NCBI RefSeq assembly: GCF_027744825.2 | Contig: NC_071342.1 | Span: 24,335,501 to 24,399,500 of the forward strand | Length of the DNA: 64,000 nt | Origin: Synchiropus splendidus | Lineage: Eukaryota > Chordata > Actinopteri > Syngnathiformes > Callionymidae | Direction: 5' to 3' | Shown here: one piece after another, positions 37,650-49,960 of the stretch | Position numbering within the stretch: position 1 is the stretch's first letter | How the letters are laid out: the number at the start of each line of letters is the position of its first letter | The notes under the pieces: model-generated | Seen by the model: only the letters and a program-made list of their open reading frames with translations | Told to the model about the DNA's origin: nothing | The model's database searches: none | Program-made: the position numbers and the translations under genes

Positions 37650-37860
37650 TAACATAGCATCTCAGTGTAGCATGATTTTGTTCAGGCGGTGATATATTAA
37701 CTCTGCAAAGTGTGAAATCACATTAGTGCTAGCTGTTAGCCATTATCCATTAGGCTGTGTTTGGTGATCCAGAGGATTGCCGGATCTTTTCTGGCTGGAG
37801 TCAGCAGCTCGATACCTTTTACTTACAGCCGCTGCAGCAGCCTGCCCTAGATACATTCTG
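37650..37860. promoter_or_regulatory. possible regulatory block
   Basis: Repeat-free stretch with ggtgatatattaactctg, acattagtgctagctgttag, ccattatccattagg and tacttacagccgctgcagcag. Weak evidence from texture only. Confidence 0.22.
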
Positions 37861-40800
37861 TGCATTTGTGTGTGTGTGAGATAGCATATTCAATTTGTGC
37901 TATTATTTATATGTGTCAGCTTCATGTGTCTTGTGCAAGTGTGCGTGCGTGCGTGTGTGCGAGCGTGCGTGCCTTTGTGAGTCATTGCATGCCAGTGCTC
38001 GACGTCTCCAGTTGCTCCGCCATCGTGGTAATCAGTTTGCACATTGGCTGAACTAATTTATCAATTCAGTTCCTCCCACTTGTATTCTCTCCCGAGCGTG
38101 AAGCCTCTCTCCTTCCCCTCCACTCCGTCTCAAACAAAACACTTCTCTCTGAAACACCATAAGGGTCTCTCCTATCTTTTATGCATGGCATCTGCCTTCC
38201 TGACTCCGCTGCCGTTCCCTCACTCCTTCTCACGCAGTTTCTCTGCCACTCAGAGCCGTTTTAATGACCACGAGCTGAGTGTCGTCCCAAAACTGTGTGG
38301 GTTGTGTTGTTTGACAAGCATCTGCTTGATTAATGGAGAGCAGGGAGGGCAATTGTTTTCCCCACTAGCAGCATGAAGAACAGGAACTGTTGAGTTCAAG
38401 GTCAAAGAAGAATTTCTCTCATTCATGTTCAGTGCTTATCAAGGGTTTCTTTAAATGGCTCCTGTCTCTAGGCGCCATTGCCAATATGTCTCTTTATAAA
38501 CCTTCAATTTAACGTGGTACTTGACTTCCATTTGAATCTGAAACTCTGTAAGTGTAAGTGCAGCTGTTTGACCTTTTCTGCACCTTGATTTGAATGTTGC
38601 GTGGAGGTCATTGACGTTAGCTTTGTGGAGTACTGCAGAAACATCACTGAGGGACTGCTTTTTGTACCTGCCGTCATAAATCGCCCACAGATTTCAACTG
38701 ATGTCTAACCCAGAATCAAACCAGAGCGGCCAGTGATTTAGGACTCATGGGAGAAATCCAAAATATGTCCAACATGACTCTGGTGGTTGTAATTCTCAGG
38801 AAAAGTACCATAGAAATGAGCAGGTAAACTGATTGTATAAGAGGAACATGGCGACTGTACACATTGATAGCACTTGTGTCGTGTAGAAACCGGCTGCTTG
38901 TGTGTTTACAGTGGCTCGGTGACCCGAGGAGCTTCTGCATGAGGAAAGGTTGTGCAGTCAGGTGTACGCGTGCCTGTCTGTGCCCATGCTGCGGGAACAA
39001 ACACTGGAAGAATAGCTTTCCTTCTGGGAACTACATATGAACACTCAAAACATGCCGCTGCTTTTTGATGTTTTTACGGTGAGAACTTGTGGTGTCTGGA
39101 AGATGTTTGATTTGATCTCAACATGTCTGCTTGGATATGGACCCGATGTGTTTGTGTGTCCAGTGGTGTGAGAGAATCGGTAGCTAGTGAAGCAGGTGGG
39201 CAGTGCAGACCGGCAATAACTCATGGTGGTGGTGCTGAAGAGAGCTGAAGGCGTAGCAGGGAAAATGCCAAACCAGTGCGGCACCTTTTAAACTCCTGAA
39301 ATCAGGTGTTCGTGCTCTGCTTTCTTGGCCAGTCCTCCTGTTGTGATTGGACTCTCTCTGTGCAGCGGTGGAGGCAGGGAGAGCAGCTCTGGGTGCTGCT
39401 CACTTGTTTGTTACAACAGATTAAGTCATTGATTTGTGAAAGTGGTGCACTGATGGAGAAGGCCCTCTGCTGCCCGAGATGAGGACAGAGTGAAAACCAC
39501 GCGAGAAACATTTGGCAGAGGAGATCAAGCTCTGGATGTCGGAGGGGAAGAAGATGACAGCTAACAGTAACAAGAGGAGTTAAATGGAGATGGGAGCAAA
39601 AAGGGAAGGAACATGAGATAGTTTAGCTAAATATAGAACTGAACGATAGAGAGGGTGCTGAGGGGGGAGGAAATTTGGGAGATAGGAGGGTGAGAGGAGG
39701 GGGGAGGGGTGGAGACTCGCATTTGAATGACGGAGATGTCAAAGAAAGACGGCAGAGAGGGTGAGACTGCTTCATCTCTTTTCCTTCTAACCTCACTGAC
39801 ATCTGCCCCTCCAACAGCATAAGGGAGTCATTCTGGAAAATCCAGACCCGTGTTCCCCAACCCGAGTCCCCCCCGCTCCTCCAGGGCAACAGAGAGTTTC
39901 TAATTAAAACGACAGGGGCAAAAGGGTAATTATGATAATAGCATAATAATATCGCAGGGGTTATTAGAATGTTCTGAGGTCCCCAAATTGCTTCCTCAAG
40001 GGGATCAGATTTCAGTGGTGTTATGTTAAGTCAGATTTCCTTCAAAGTCAGGTGGAATGAAAGGGTACCCTGCTGATCGAGGAGAAATCTGATGCTGGAG
40101 CAAAGGGCGGCTTGAAGAAGTCCTCCACCATGACAGCCGCTTCTTCGCCTCACTGGGCTTGACCACAACCAACTCAACCAGTACAGTGAAGTATCACCTT
40201 CCAGTGTGATACAGGGAAAGACTAATCCAGACATGAGGCAGGCAACTGGCCCCTGTAGTTGAAGTCCTCGCACTCGCACTTGTGAATTATTCTGCTAAGT
40301 TAAGCAAGTTCAGAAGCCTTTCAGCAGAAACAAGCAAATATTCCAGACAAAGGTCGTCTCCCTCAACTCCACTGAGATTTAGTAACCATTTTATACAATG
40401 TCATTGTTGATGTTGTGTTTTGATGTTGCAGACAATATAAATAAGAACAAATTCCATTGATCCATCTTCCTCAGAGCTTTGTCTTCTGGCTCAGCTCTTC
40501 ACTGCCATGAAAGACTGATGAAGAGTCCTCTGTCCATGTCACGCTCCCTCGTTCCTTTACTTTACTTTCCTGGACACTACGCCGTTCTTTGTCTAAATTC
40601 AGGATTGCTGTTGCATGTTCAGAGAATGGTGGCTTTTGACCCGTGAAGAACTGATTTTACACTTCTACTCTCCGGCATCTCATTTGACAGGAGAGTCTTT
40701 GAGATGTTGAACAATCAGTTGCAGACTTTCGTTTGTTTTTTGCCTTCTGACTGTGTAAAAAGCGGTGTGTATCAAGGGTGCGTGTGCCGCCCAAGTGTTT

Positions 40801-40889
40801 ATCTTGAAGCTTGAACACAGGGTGAGATTGGGATCTGTGTACGGTGTGAAGATATCCACTGCGCGGCGGGACGTCCCCCGGCTTTGGCT

Positions 40890-41330
40890 CAGCGTTGCCT
40901 GGTACCTGGTGGGGATGAGGTTTTGTGCATCCCTCCCACTCTCCCTTTACACAATGTCTGCATCCCAGGCAGCCCCGGAGGCAGCCCACCTCCAGCTGTG
41001 GCTGCCGTTCACCGCACCGCTTGGTGCAATACCATTGCGTTGGAGTGCCTCCCTTCGCTCAAATAGGCGGTAATTACGGGCTTAAAGAGGTTTAGTGGTC
41101 CAGCAAACTACATAATCACCCCTTGAATTAGCCCCAGCTCATCAGCCTCAGTCCAACGAGCAGCGTTTACCTCGAGCACCAGCTAGCATGCCGCTCTCCC
41201 TGCTCCTTATTGCACAGAGGGAAGCGCGGCGGCAGGTGTGCAGCAACATCCGGGCCCTCACTAAATGTCGTCTTCTTCAGCTGGAATCAGGCGGGCTAAT
41301 GATGCACGCCCTCACTCCGGGTGAAAGCAT
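40890..41330. promoter_or_regulatory. candidate conserved non-coding block
   Basis: Contains gcggtaattacgggc, ctacataatcacccc, ttgaattagccccagctc and ggcgggctaatgatgcacg in moderately GC-rich, repeat-free sequence. Enhancer-like by eye; the 102-codon frame across it is not credible as protein. Confidence 0.33.
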
Positions 41331-41472
41331 CCGGAGCACAAACATGGCCCACGGTCGGAACTGGTTTCCTTGAGTATCAACAGACCTCACCCACTCCATT
41401 CTGTGGATACACAATACAGTACTTTGTCAAGACCTGAGACTCGTTCATGTGCATACACGCCATAAGCCTGGG

Positions 41473-41500
<28 letters not shown>
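41473..41500. repeat. (CA)14 microsatellite
   Basis: Twenty-eight bases of perfect CA dinucleotide. Confidence 0.95.
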
Positions 41501-41503
<3 letters not shown>

Positions 41504-42261
41504 CCACCCATCCTCACAGCACACGGATGAAGTCACACTTTGCTGCTGTCGCCCCAGGAGTTAACACAACGTGAACATATCACTTATCGTGGGGGATCCG
41601 TTTGTTGTCTACTGGAGCTTTAACGACACACTTTGCATCGTTTCCCTCACCAGCTAACTAGATTTATCTCATTACCGAAGGCGACCGCTCCCTGAGACTT
41701 CCCTAAATCTACAGAAGCTGTTTTCCAAGAGGGAAAGGCTCATTAATGAATAAAAAATGGGAGAACATCTGTTTTCCTCAATCCCCTTCGTCTCTGGAAG
41801 ACGGCGAGATGTGACGACCAAAACAGTTGGCAGAGGAGCGCGCTGCTTCATGGTGTGTACATCGACCAGTGCAATGGATGCTGAATAATTGATGCCACAC
41901 ACTTGAATACATGTTTATTGTCTCATGTCTTTTGCTTAGCATCACACACTGAAATGTTCATTGAGCGCTCGCATCCTGGAGAAGGTTCATCCTGCTCCCC
42001 CAAATCATCCGTTTCTACTCTGTTTTGTTGTTTTCTATTGGAGCATCCACAATCAGAGGAAATTGGGTTAGAGGTGCTTTGTTTTTTCTCTTGTTGTTGT
42101 GCTCACTCTCACTCCCTTTTCTTCATCTTTAATCCCTCTTTTCTGTCAGAGGCAGCTTTGTTGCCGGGTCCCTGCTCCCTAATGAAGTCAAAGGGATGTC
42201 TGTCGATGCCACCTACACAGGAAGGAATTTAAAATGGCAAAGCTTCTGCTCTCAATATTAA

Positions 42262-42283
42262 ACACACACACACACACACACAC
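42262..42283. repeat. (AC)11 microsatellite
   Basis: Twenty-two bases of perfect AC dinucleotide. Confidence 0.95.
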
Positions 42284-42805
42284 TCTCACATAACATGAAC
42301 CTTCCACTGCATAAGTTAAAAAAAAAAGGGTACAAAGATGCTCTTCAAGATGCAGTCAACTTACTTTTGGAGTTGTTCTGTGGAGACAATGCGTTTGCTT
42401 CCCAGATTTGGATTGTACGTGATGTTAGTCTAACTCTGATGGGCAGCTTGCTTTCCACAGAGATCTGACCCAGGAACTGTGAGAGCAGCAGGCGAGTCAA
42501 ACTTCAGGTTATTGTTTCCCAAACTCACTGCCGTGCTTGCTGACGTCGTGTGCCGCATCCAATCCAAAGTCCTATTTGAACAGCAGGTGGGATAGTAAAT
42601 CAGCAGCTCGGGTCGAATGCGGTTTCGTGGTTCTTTATAGGCTACTAACGACCAAGGATGCATGTTTCTCATTTGGAAAACCACATAGCTAATTATTGGG
42701 TTGTTTACAGCAGAGCTTCAAACTCCTTGGATTCATCATGTTTCAAACGCAACTTGCCACACTGACAGCTGTGAGAGAAATGTCTCTGTCTCTCTCTCTA
42801 TCTTT

Positions 42806-43035
42806 CCACCCACTTATCCATCCATCTATCTATCTATCCATCCGTCCATCTATCAATCTATCATCTATCCATCCACCCATCTATCCATCCATCCATCCAT
42901 CCATCCATCCATCCATCCATCCATCCACCCATCTATCCACCCATCTATCCATCTATCCATCCACCCATCTATCCATCCATCTATCCACCCATCCACCCAT
43001 CTATCCATCCACCCATCTATCTATCTATCCATCCT
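42806..43035. repeat. TCCA/TCTA/CCCA tetranucleotide array
   Basis: About 230 bases built from TCCA, TCTA and CCCA units. The right half has a loose 12-base higher-order pattern of the form ccatctatccat. The 'PSIHPSIH' reading frames here are repeat artefacts. Confidence 0.96.
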
Positions 43036-43573
43036 GATTCATTTGTCGGTGAGTCGTTACTCGCAGTGTTTCGCTTCGTTAACATAAACTGCAGTAACAA
43101 GAATGACTCAGCCTCTGGTTTTGTTTCTTCCCCTCCCTCCTCTTATTAGTCCCAAGAGACCACGGTGAGGTTTTACTCAGTCTCAAAGAACAAATTACCT
43201 CTGAGAAGTTCCCCCTCTTTCCGTCTCTAAAAGTGCGGCAGGCACAGCTCCTCCTTTGAGGAATAGAACGAGGAAGTATGGAGGGAGTTTTACAGAATAT
43301 TTATACTCTTATCGCAAATTTAACCGCCAGAGGCTTCTCACATCCACATCCAGGACGCCTCAGCTTTTCTCTACCCCCTTTTCTGGCTTCAGCCTAAACT
43401 CTCTTCTTCGTGTCTTTTGGGTCGGCGAGGACGACCGGCAGAGGGAGGGGATGCTGCAGTTGTTCTGTAATTGTACTTCTCACACGTCAGACTGGAACTA
43501 CATACACACTCCAAACATAACAGTTGACACTTTGATTGGAGTACTTCATATAGGCAAGACGCTGGAGATGTAA

Positions 43574-43586
43574 AGGTCAAAGGTCA
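43574..43586 (+). promoter_or_regulatory. perfect DR1 nuclear-receptor element
   Basis: AGGTCAAAGGTCA, two perfect AGGTCA half-sites with a one-base spacer. DR1 elements are bound by RXR-containing dimers, HNF4 and COUP-TFs. No conserved block is obvious around it. Confidence 0.4.
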
Positions 43587-44134
43587 TTCATGCGCTTCAT
43601 TCCATTTCCATCATTTCTCTCAATAAATGACGTTGTGAAGCTTTAAAAGTTACTTTTGTGATACTTGAAATGTGTCTAAGCCGCAAAACAGTGAAGGATG
43701 TGAATAAATCTGTCGCTTGTTGATGACATCACTCTGTGGTTCAGTACAGTTCCACAAAGTGGAGTGGCCATTGATGTATGTCATGGTCTGCAGGTAATGG
43801 ACTGAGCTGAGCAGGTTGATATCAACCGGAGAACAATGGGGAGGACTGGTCCAGCTCTGCTGGGTTCAGGATGGAGACAGATGTCCCACTACGTCTGCAC
43901 TGATTAGGTTTCATGTGTCTTTGATGGCAAAGTAACTACTTCATTATATCTCATACAGAAATATTTGACCGAATAAAAACACACCCACACATGCTCAAAG
44001 TTGGACTGATAAGAGAACAGCACGAGAGGGAAAACACTCGCTCAGCCTGACACGCACACACACGTATCAGTGGAACCAGGTGGAACGTCTCATGAAAGGA
44101 GTTGTATATTTGGCCAGTACGTATCATTAAGATA

Positions 44135-44180
44135 GGAGGAGGAGGAGGAGGAGGAGGAGGGGAAGGGAGGGAGGGAAGGA
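44135..44180. repeat. (GGA)n tract running into GGGA units
   Basis: About nine GGA units followed by ggggaagggagggagggaag. Purine-only on the + strand and rich in G-runs. Confidence 0.93.
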
Positions 44181-47100
44181 TGCTGGGAAGCTTCCCGTCT
44201 GCTCTCATGAAGAACATGTTATTGCCTTTCTAGGTCTTTCTCTCGCTGGCCCCCTCGTTGAACAGCACTCAAACATAATATTGCAACAGCTACACCAGTG
44301 GACTCGGCACTACATAAGTAACATTAAACAAAAGAAAACCAGTCAAAGTGTAACTTAACTAACGTCAGGCTTGGACACATTCGCACCAGCTGTGTGTGTG
44401 TGACTGTGATCCCATCTCAGTGCGTGAGAGTGTTGAGAAGCTGGAGGGGATGAAGTGTCAGAAACAGGGTGTATTTGTGCTCGGCTGTGGCCCCTGGCAT
44501 GGCCGCAGCCTCCCCCCCTACCCCCCAATATCACGAGGCCTTGACTCTCCCTGCCGCTCATGGACGTCATAGAACGGACACTTTTATCTGTCTGTTCATC
44601 TTCAGTAAGCTTTGTCTGCAGAGATAAAAGACACTAGCTCACATGATGGGCTTCAGTGTGTCAGCAGAGTATCGATGAAAAATGTCACACGCGTGAGTGT
44701 GTCAGATGCCTCTCTTTACCAGCGCGGACGGCCGAGTGGCGCCACCGCTTTCCATCTTTATAATTCAATTAACATGTGCTCGTGTGGAAATCTGAAAGTG
44801 TGGAGGCCCGGACACTCGCTCGAAGCCACAATTCAGTTCTAACTCTGCTGACGAAATGAGCCTCCCGGAGGCTCCTCCTCCTGCCTTCGCCCATCACATG
44901 GACGACAGACGCTTGGGAAAGTCTCGCTCCCTCCTCCTGCTCCCACCGTTAGACACAATCATGTTCATTATGCATCGGAGGGAAAAAAGAGAAAGTCACT
45001 GGCACCACTCTGATTTTACACGTCTGATTGACTGTTCAGTGTGTGTAACGTGATATCATGGGATGGCGTAAAAATAGCGCAACACTTTTCAGGGCATTTC
45101 GCTTGTCATGTCAACAATATTTTCAGGCCGTTTCACGGCACTTACTCTTCACAGGGTTCCATTGTGAGGGGATGACGTGCCGTTTTACCAGCACAATCTA
45201 CCAAATATCACTGTGGTAATGAAAAGCACACACTGTATCTTGAACCAGACAGTGGCCGCTTCATTAGAAAGCCGCTTGATGAAGTGCTGGCGCCGTCTGC
45301 TCCATCTTCTGAACATGCATGCTCCTTCACACTCAAAACAACAGGACTGTAGGGGTCTTTAAGTGATGTGTTTTCACCAGAAAGTCTCTGAGGATCCCGT
45401 GTCGCTACACACGTTTGGACATCAAATGACGTCTGCAGAGTCGTTCAGCTGTCGCTGCCTTCATGTAGTCAAGAAACCCAGAAACTTGATTGTGGATCAC
45501 TCTCATGATCCACAAATCTAAAAAGAAACGCTGGCCCCCCGCTGTTTTGCTTACTGATAAATGAACCAATACAACCTTTATTGGAAAAAAAACCTTTAAA
45601 TAGGGAGCATCAAAACAAGTCTTTCACAAGCTGCCTTGTTCCTCAACTTTACTGCAGACCACATTGTCTTGGTGCAACTGCTTTGCAGCTCATGAATCCC
45701 CGTTTTGCTGCAGTTTGTCAGAAAAGCAAACACAGCGCTGTCATGTGTTTCACATGAATTAACACAGTGTTAGTCGCCACAAGACTGGACGGCTTCGGGC
45801 CAGCAGAAAACTACGGCATGTCTAATGATAAAAGAAGTTGTGATGTTTTCTGTCTGACATGAAATACATCTCTCACGGTCAGCTCGGCGCCGTCTGCCGC
45901 AGCAGCAGCTTTGATGCTGGGAGAGACCTTGCTATTTAACACAGGTCACATTCCCTCCTGCTAGTGATGACGTTGGAGCTCCAAGAAGCTTTTTTTGGAT
46001 CAGCGAGTGAATCAAGTTTGTCTTGCAACATTCTGTCATGCTTGATTCATGCACTCTGTTTATGATATTTGCCAAACATGGAAGGCCCCGGGGCCACAGG
46101 CCGTCCCTTTGACGCTAAATCATCAGCCCAAGTTGAAAAGAAGCCATAAGATTAAACAATTCCACTGTTGTCCAAGATGTGTTTGCCTTCAGAATTCAGT
46201 CGTCTGTCTAAATATTTCAAATCCCCTTTCACTTTTAAAACTTGCTTTTCATTATCCCTCTGAATGTTGTCTATTCACCGGGATCGTAGAAGCAACTGTG
46301 GCCTTCTATTTTTCGACGCATTAGTGACGCCAGCAGTGGAGAAATATTTCGTTTGTTTTTTTTGCGTTTAAAAAGAGAGGGAAATCTGGATTAAAAGAGA
46401 GGAATTTAAAGCTTCGGCATTTCCAAACAAAAGCAAGGAGCTCAGAAACATGGTCAGAAATGCTCACTCATCTGACTTTAAATTTCAATCACAACTTTTT
46501 TTAATGTCCGGTGCTCTATTAAAGCTTCATTTATTCAGAAGGAGGATGTGTGAAAGACCTTAAGCTGGTGTTCTCTTGAGCAGGATCAGAACCAGCAGAA
46601 CCGGAGGCTGAACGGCCTGATCTTAAAAGGCGCTGCATTTGTTTCAATGTTTCGTAAAATCCAGAATATGACAAAATCTGAAGGGCCTGCTGGCGATACG
46701 AAAACACACTCCCGATTGATCGTTTGGCAAAACTTTGTAATGTTTTTCAAGTGATCTATCCTTATCTTGATTTCCATCATATTGAGTGAAATTTACACAG
46801 GACTCCAGTTTCTCCACCCCCTCACACCCTCCTCCTCCCCCCAGTTTTATGACAGCAGTCGGCACAGCTCGTGTCTTGTCTCCAACATGAAGCGCACATT
46901 GTCCTCACTGAACTAGTCTCAGTTCCCTGCTCACATAAATCACCACTTTCACATTTATACACTTTATTCCGTCCATATATTTAAACAGGTGGCTCTGCTT
47001 TTACTCGTCTCAGCTGCTTTTCTCCACTGCGGGAGACAGTCACTCGCTTATCTGGACTCCAGGAGGCTTTGACGCAGATCCAGGTCGTCTCCAGCAACAA

Positions 47101-47611
47101 CTGGGCCGCTGTGCATTGTGCCCTTATATTTATGAAGCCTCAAAAACAACCCTGAGCGAATTGTGTTTTCTGTGTTTGGCTGCGGACAGTGGGTCCAGTG
47201 TCAAACTGGAATAAATCTGGAATTTTTTTCTTAGCTTTCCATGCAACACCTTTGGCTGAAATTTGCAGAATAAAACAATGACTGTCTCAGCACACCGGGC
47301 CGCCTGTATCTGGCTCTCCAGTCCCTTCCAGTTAGATAGTGATCTATGATCCCCTCTACTTCTTCAGCAGCGGAATTAACTATCACTTTATCACTTTAAT
47401 TCTCATTGCCAAAGTCCTTCACCATGCTGTCAAGAATGGCCACAAAACTTGCACCTAACCGTCTTCTGGGCTTGTGTGCACAGCTCACTTGTCTCCAAAG
47501 GTTGAGTTGTGTTTCCCTGTTTATTCATTATTGTCGTCTCAAAACATCTGCAAATATTGTGGGTGTAATTTCCCTTTCCCGCTTCTAAACAACCCACCCG
47601 ACGCTCGACTG

Positions 47612-47626
47612 CACCCAGGTGGCGCT
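47612..47626 (+). promoter_or_regulatory. CTCF-like motif
   Basis: cacccaggtggcgct matches AGRKGGCRS of the CTCF consensus in full, with two mismatches in the flanking CCASY part. It lies 0.4 kb upstream of the 77 bp exon. Confidence 0.33.
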
Positions 47627-47814
47627 GTCGTGTCTGTGGTTAAAATGCAGCAACACACACAGGCGAGGCCAGCGTGGCCTGGCCTGTATTCGGCGGGGTC
47701 AGCGTTGCGCCGGGGCCAGAGAGCGGCCGGCGTGAACACCTTTGTGTAAGAGGCTGGCTCATTACCAGCGCTGCTTCTCCACTTCACTTCACTGTCTAAT
47801 TGGCTTTGCCTTTT

Positions 47815-47995
47815 TGGCTGCCATTAATTACAAGATTTCATATTCCATTAATGATCGCAGGAGTGAGACGCACACATACGCGGCAATATATTCAGATACC
47901 AATGAGTCTCATTAAGCGATGGACGTCGTAAAGAGTCTTTTGGCTGAGAGACAAATCGGCGGCTGAAACGGGAAGATGTTGGTTGACACCTTTTC
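47815..47995. promoter_or_regulatory. candidate conserved block immediately upstream of the 77 bp exon
   Basis: Two CCATTAAT octamers (47821-47828, 47845-47852) flank acaagatttcatatt, with TAATTA in the first and aatgatcgcagg after the second. It runs up to the pyrimidine tract of the exon's acceptor. It could be splicing-related or enhancer sequence; unverified. Confidence 0.33.
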
Positions 47996-48012
47996 TCTCT
48001 CTCTCTCGGCAG

Positions 48013-48089
48013 CATCCTTACCCTTCAGAGGAACAGAAGAAGCAGCTGGCGCAAGACACCGGCCTCACCATCCTACAAGTCAACAACTG
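48013..48089 (+). CDS. meis1: meis1 coding exon (TALE loop, homeodomain helix 2 and start of helix 3)
   Basis: This 77 bp exon reads [20 protein letters not shown] then LQVNN and the first two bases of a Trp codon (phase 2 out). The acceptor follows a strong pyrimidine tract (ttttctctctctctctcggcag|catcc) and the donor is aactg|gtagga. The Pro-Tyr-Pro segment is the three-residue loop extension between helices 1 and 2 that defines TALE homeodomains (MEIS, PBX, TGIF, IRX, PKNOX). The invariant Trp of the recognition helix is split across this and the next exon, as in other MEIS genes. Protein conservation here looks complete, so this exon separates MEIS from other TALE families but does not separate the MEIS paralogues. 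Confidence 0.96.
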
Positions 48090-48239
48090 GTAGGACTCTC
48101 TTTGCTTCGACTTCAGGGGCTTCTTCCCTCAGGCGCTGGCGCTTCCTAATGATTGGAATGAACGCCTCCGCCCCCGCCCTCCTTCTTTTTCATACACACT
48201 CCACTTACTGACTCATCCGCACCGCGATCAATCCGTCTA

Positions 48240-48480
48240 AATAGATATGGCCCCCACCAGCCGCCCGAGTCGGGCTCCACACCAGCATCCGTGTTAATTA
48301 AGAGTCAAACCAGTGTCTGCAAGCCTCCAATAAATTCATCCGACATGAGTAAGGAGAAAGAGGGGAAGCTGTGAGACCAATTATCCCGCCTCACCTTGGC
48401 TGACTGATTGTTTGTTGCGGCTGCTATTATGGCTTATTATCAGCACATTATTCATGTGAACCCCTTCTTTATTCCACGTT
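48240..48480. promoter_or_regulatory. candidate conserved block downstream of the 77 bp exon
   Basis: Contains gtgttaattaagagtc, gaccaattatcccgcc, ctgactgattgtttgttgcg and cagcacattattcatgtg, without simple repeats. Enhancer-like texture. Confidence 0.33.
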
Positions 48481-49296
48481 TGTCAGGACGATGGTTTAAG
48501 ATCCGAGCCGTGTCATGTGTCAGGAGAGCAGGTCTGGCTCCTCACGCATGAGCCAACGTCGCTCATGGAAGCGTTCAAAACAAGAGTTCAAAACTTGGAT
48601 AAAGTCCTGGCTTGAGCCCAGTCTTGGATACAGTGTAATTACACCAGTGTTTATTCTAGAGGTAGGTCTGGATAAAAAAAAAAAAATTACAGCTTTTGTA
48701 AAGAATGAATCATGATAAATCGCATTTCAACATTTGATATAATGATAAATTTAGAGATGATGTTGTGGCTGTGACATCACACTGTTTCATGGAGTGTCCC
48801 TGTGAAAAATGAATACACATCATGAATACATCAATATTTATTCCATCATTTAACACATTAAAGCCCCATTGCTAAATAATAATAATAACACAAAGTGATT
48901 CTGATTTCACTCTGAAATAAAATAATTATAATGGACTTGATTTGAGTCCAGATCTACTGTTAGACGTGTAGGTTGTTTGTTTCCAGTCTCCAAGTCTTAC
49001 TAGTGTTCGGGATGTTACGGCCTCATAAACACACGTTTCAGGCAAATCGTCGTGCATCCTGTTTGCTCTTCCATGACTAACCTGCGATGTTGGTGGAACA
49101 GCATGATGATTCCCAGTGTTCCGCCGCAAAAGTAAAGATCTCTCCATTCAGCCCTCTGTATGACTGAAATGGACATGTTTCTTTTCAACATAAACAAACA
49201 CTGGCCCGGAACAAATAGTTTGAGTCAGTCGTTTTTGTTCATTCCAATATATGTTTTTTGAAACTTCCTTAAGTCGAACATGAAGCCGTGGACAAT

Positions 49297-49298
<2 letters not shown>

Positions 49299-49339
<41 letters not shown>
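49299..49339. repeat. (AC)n microsatellite, 41 bp
   Basis: Perfect AC dinucleotide, and the second longest CA tract in the window. Confidence 0.96.
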
Positions 49340-49340
<1 letters not shown>

Positions 49341-49379
49341 CATCGGAGTGGCGCATGTGGCTGGACTTTCCTGAGGCGC

Positions 49380-49960
49380 AAGGTCATTAACTGCCTGTGA
49401 ATTCCTGCTCAAATAATTTTATCGGCCGTCTGCCATCATTCATTCACTATTTGTGGTCAGCGTCTCGTGGATGCTTGTTAGCGGCGACGAGCTGCTTCTA
49501 ATTGCCGGCCTGCTTGTGCATATGAATGATGTGTGAGCTGCGAACGTGGCTGGGTAATTGGAGCAGCGCGAGTGGCTGAGACTGTCAAGTGAGGTTTAAC
49601 CTCAGGTAGCACTACAAAAGGTAGCAGCCGCCGCGCTGATCAGAGCCGCAGCGCCATGGCCGCCAGCTCGCGCCCGCCCGTATTAGCCCTGGCTAATTAA
49701 AGGGGCGGCGGCGTCAGGCCGTGCCCGTTTGATCCGAGCGGCCCTTGAAGGACAGGGGAGAGTGAAGCGAGAGCAGGCCGTTCAACTCCAGAGAACTCAG
49801 ATGAGACCAGATAAATCCCCATAACAGCGGCTAATGATATTCCCCAGCATTGTTCCACCGGAGACCTCAGAAGAGAGATTATCCTTATCAGAAGATCCCT
49901 GGGCCAGGCCCCGTGCAGGGGTTATGGAATCATGTGACCCCGCCATATCTGCTCCAATTC
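49380..49960. promoter_or_regulatory. candidate conserved non-coding block
   Basis: Contains ctcaaataattttatcgg, gcatatgaatgatgtgtg, ccctggctaattaaaggg, cggctaatgatattcccc and a GC-rich centre (agccgccgcgctgatc). About 580 bases free of simple repeats. By eye only. Confidence 0.35.

Noticed and set aside
42701..43087. PSIH-repeat protein frames
   Set aside because: Direct translation of the TCCA/TCTA microsatellite.
46579..46865. Short minus-strand frames as a possible retroelement
   Set aside because: No conserved RT, integrase or transposase motif is visible.
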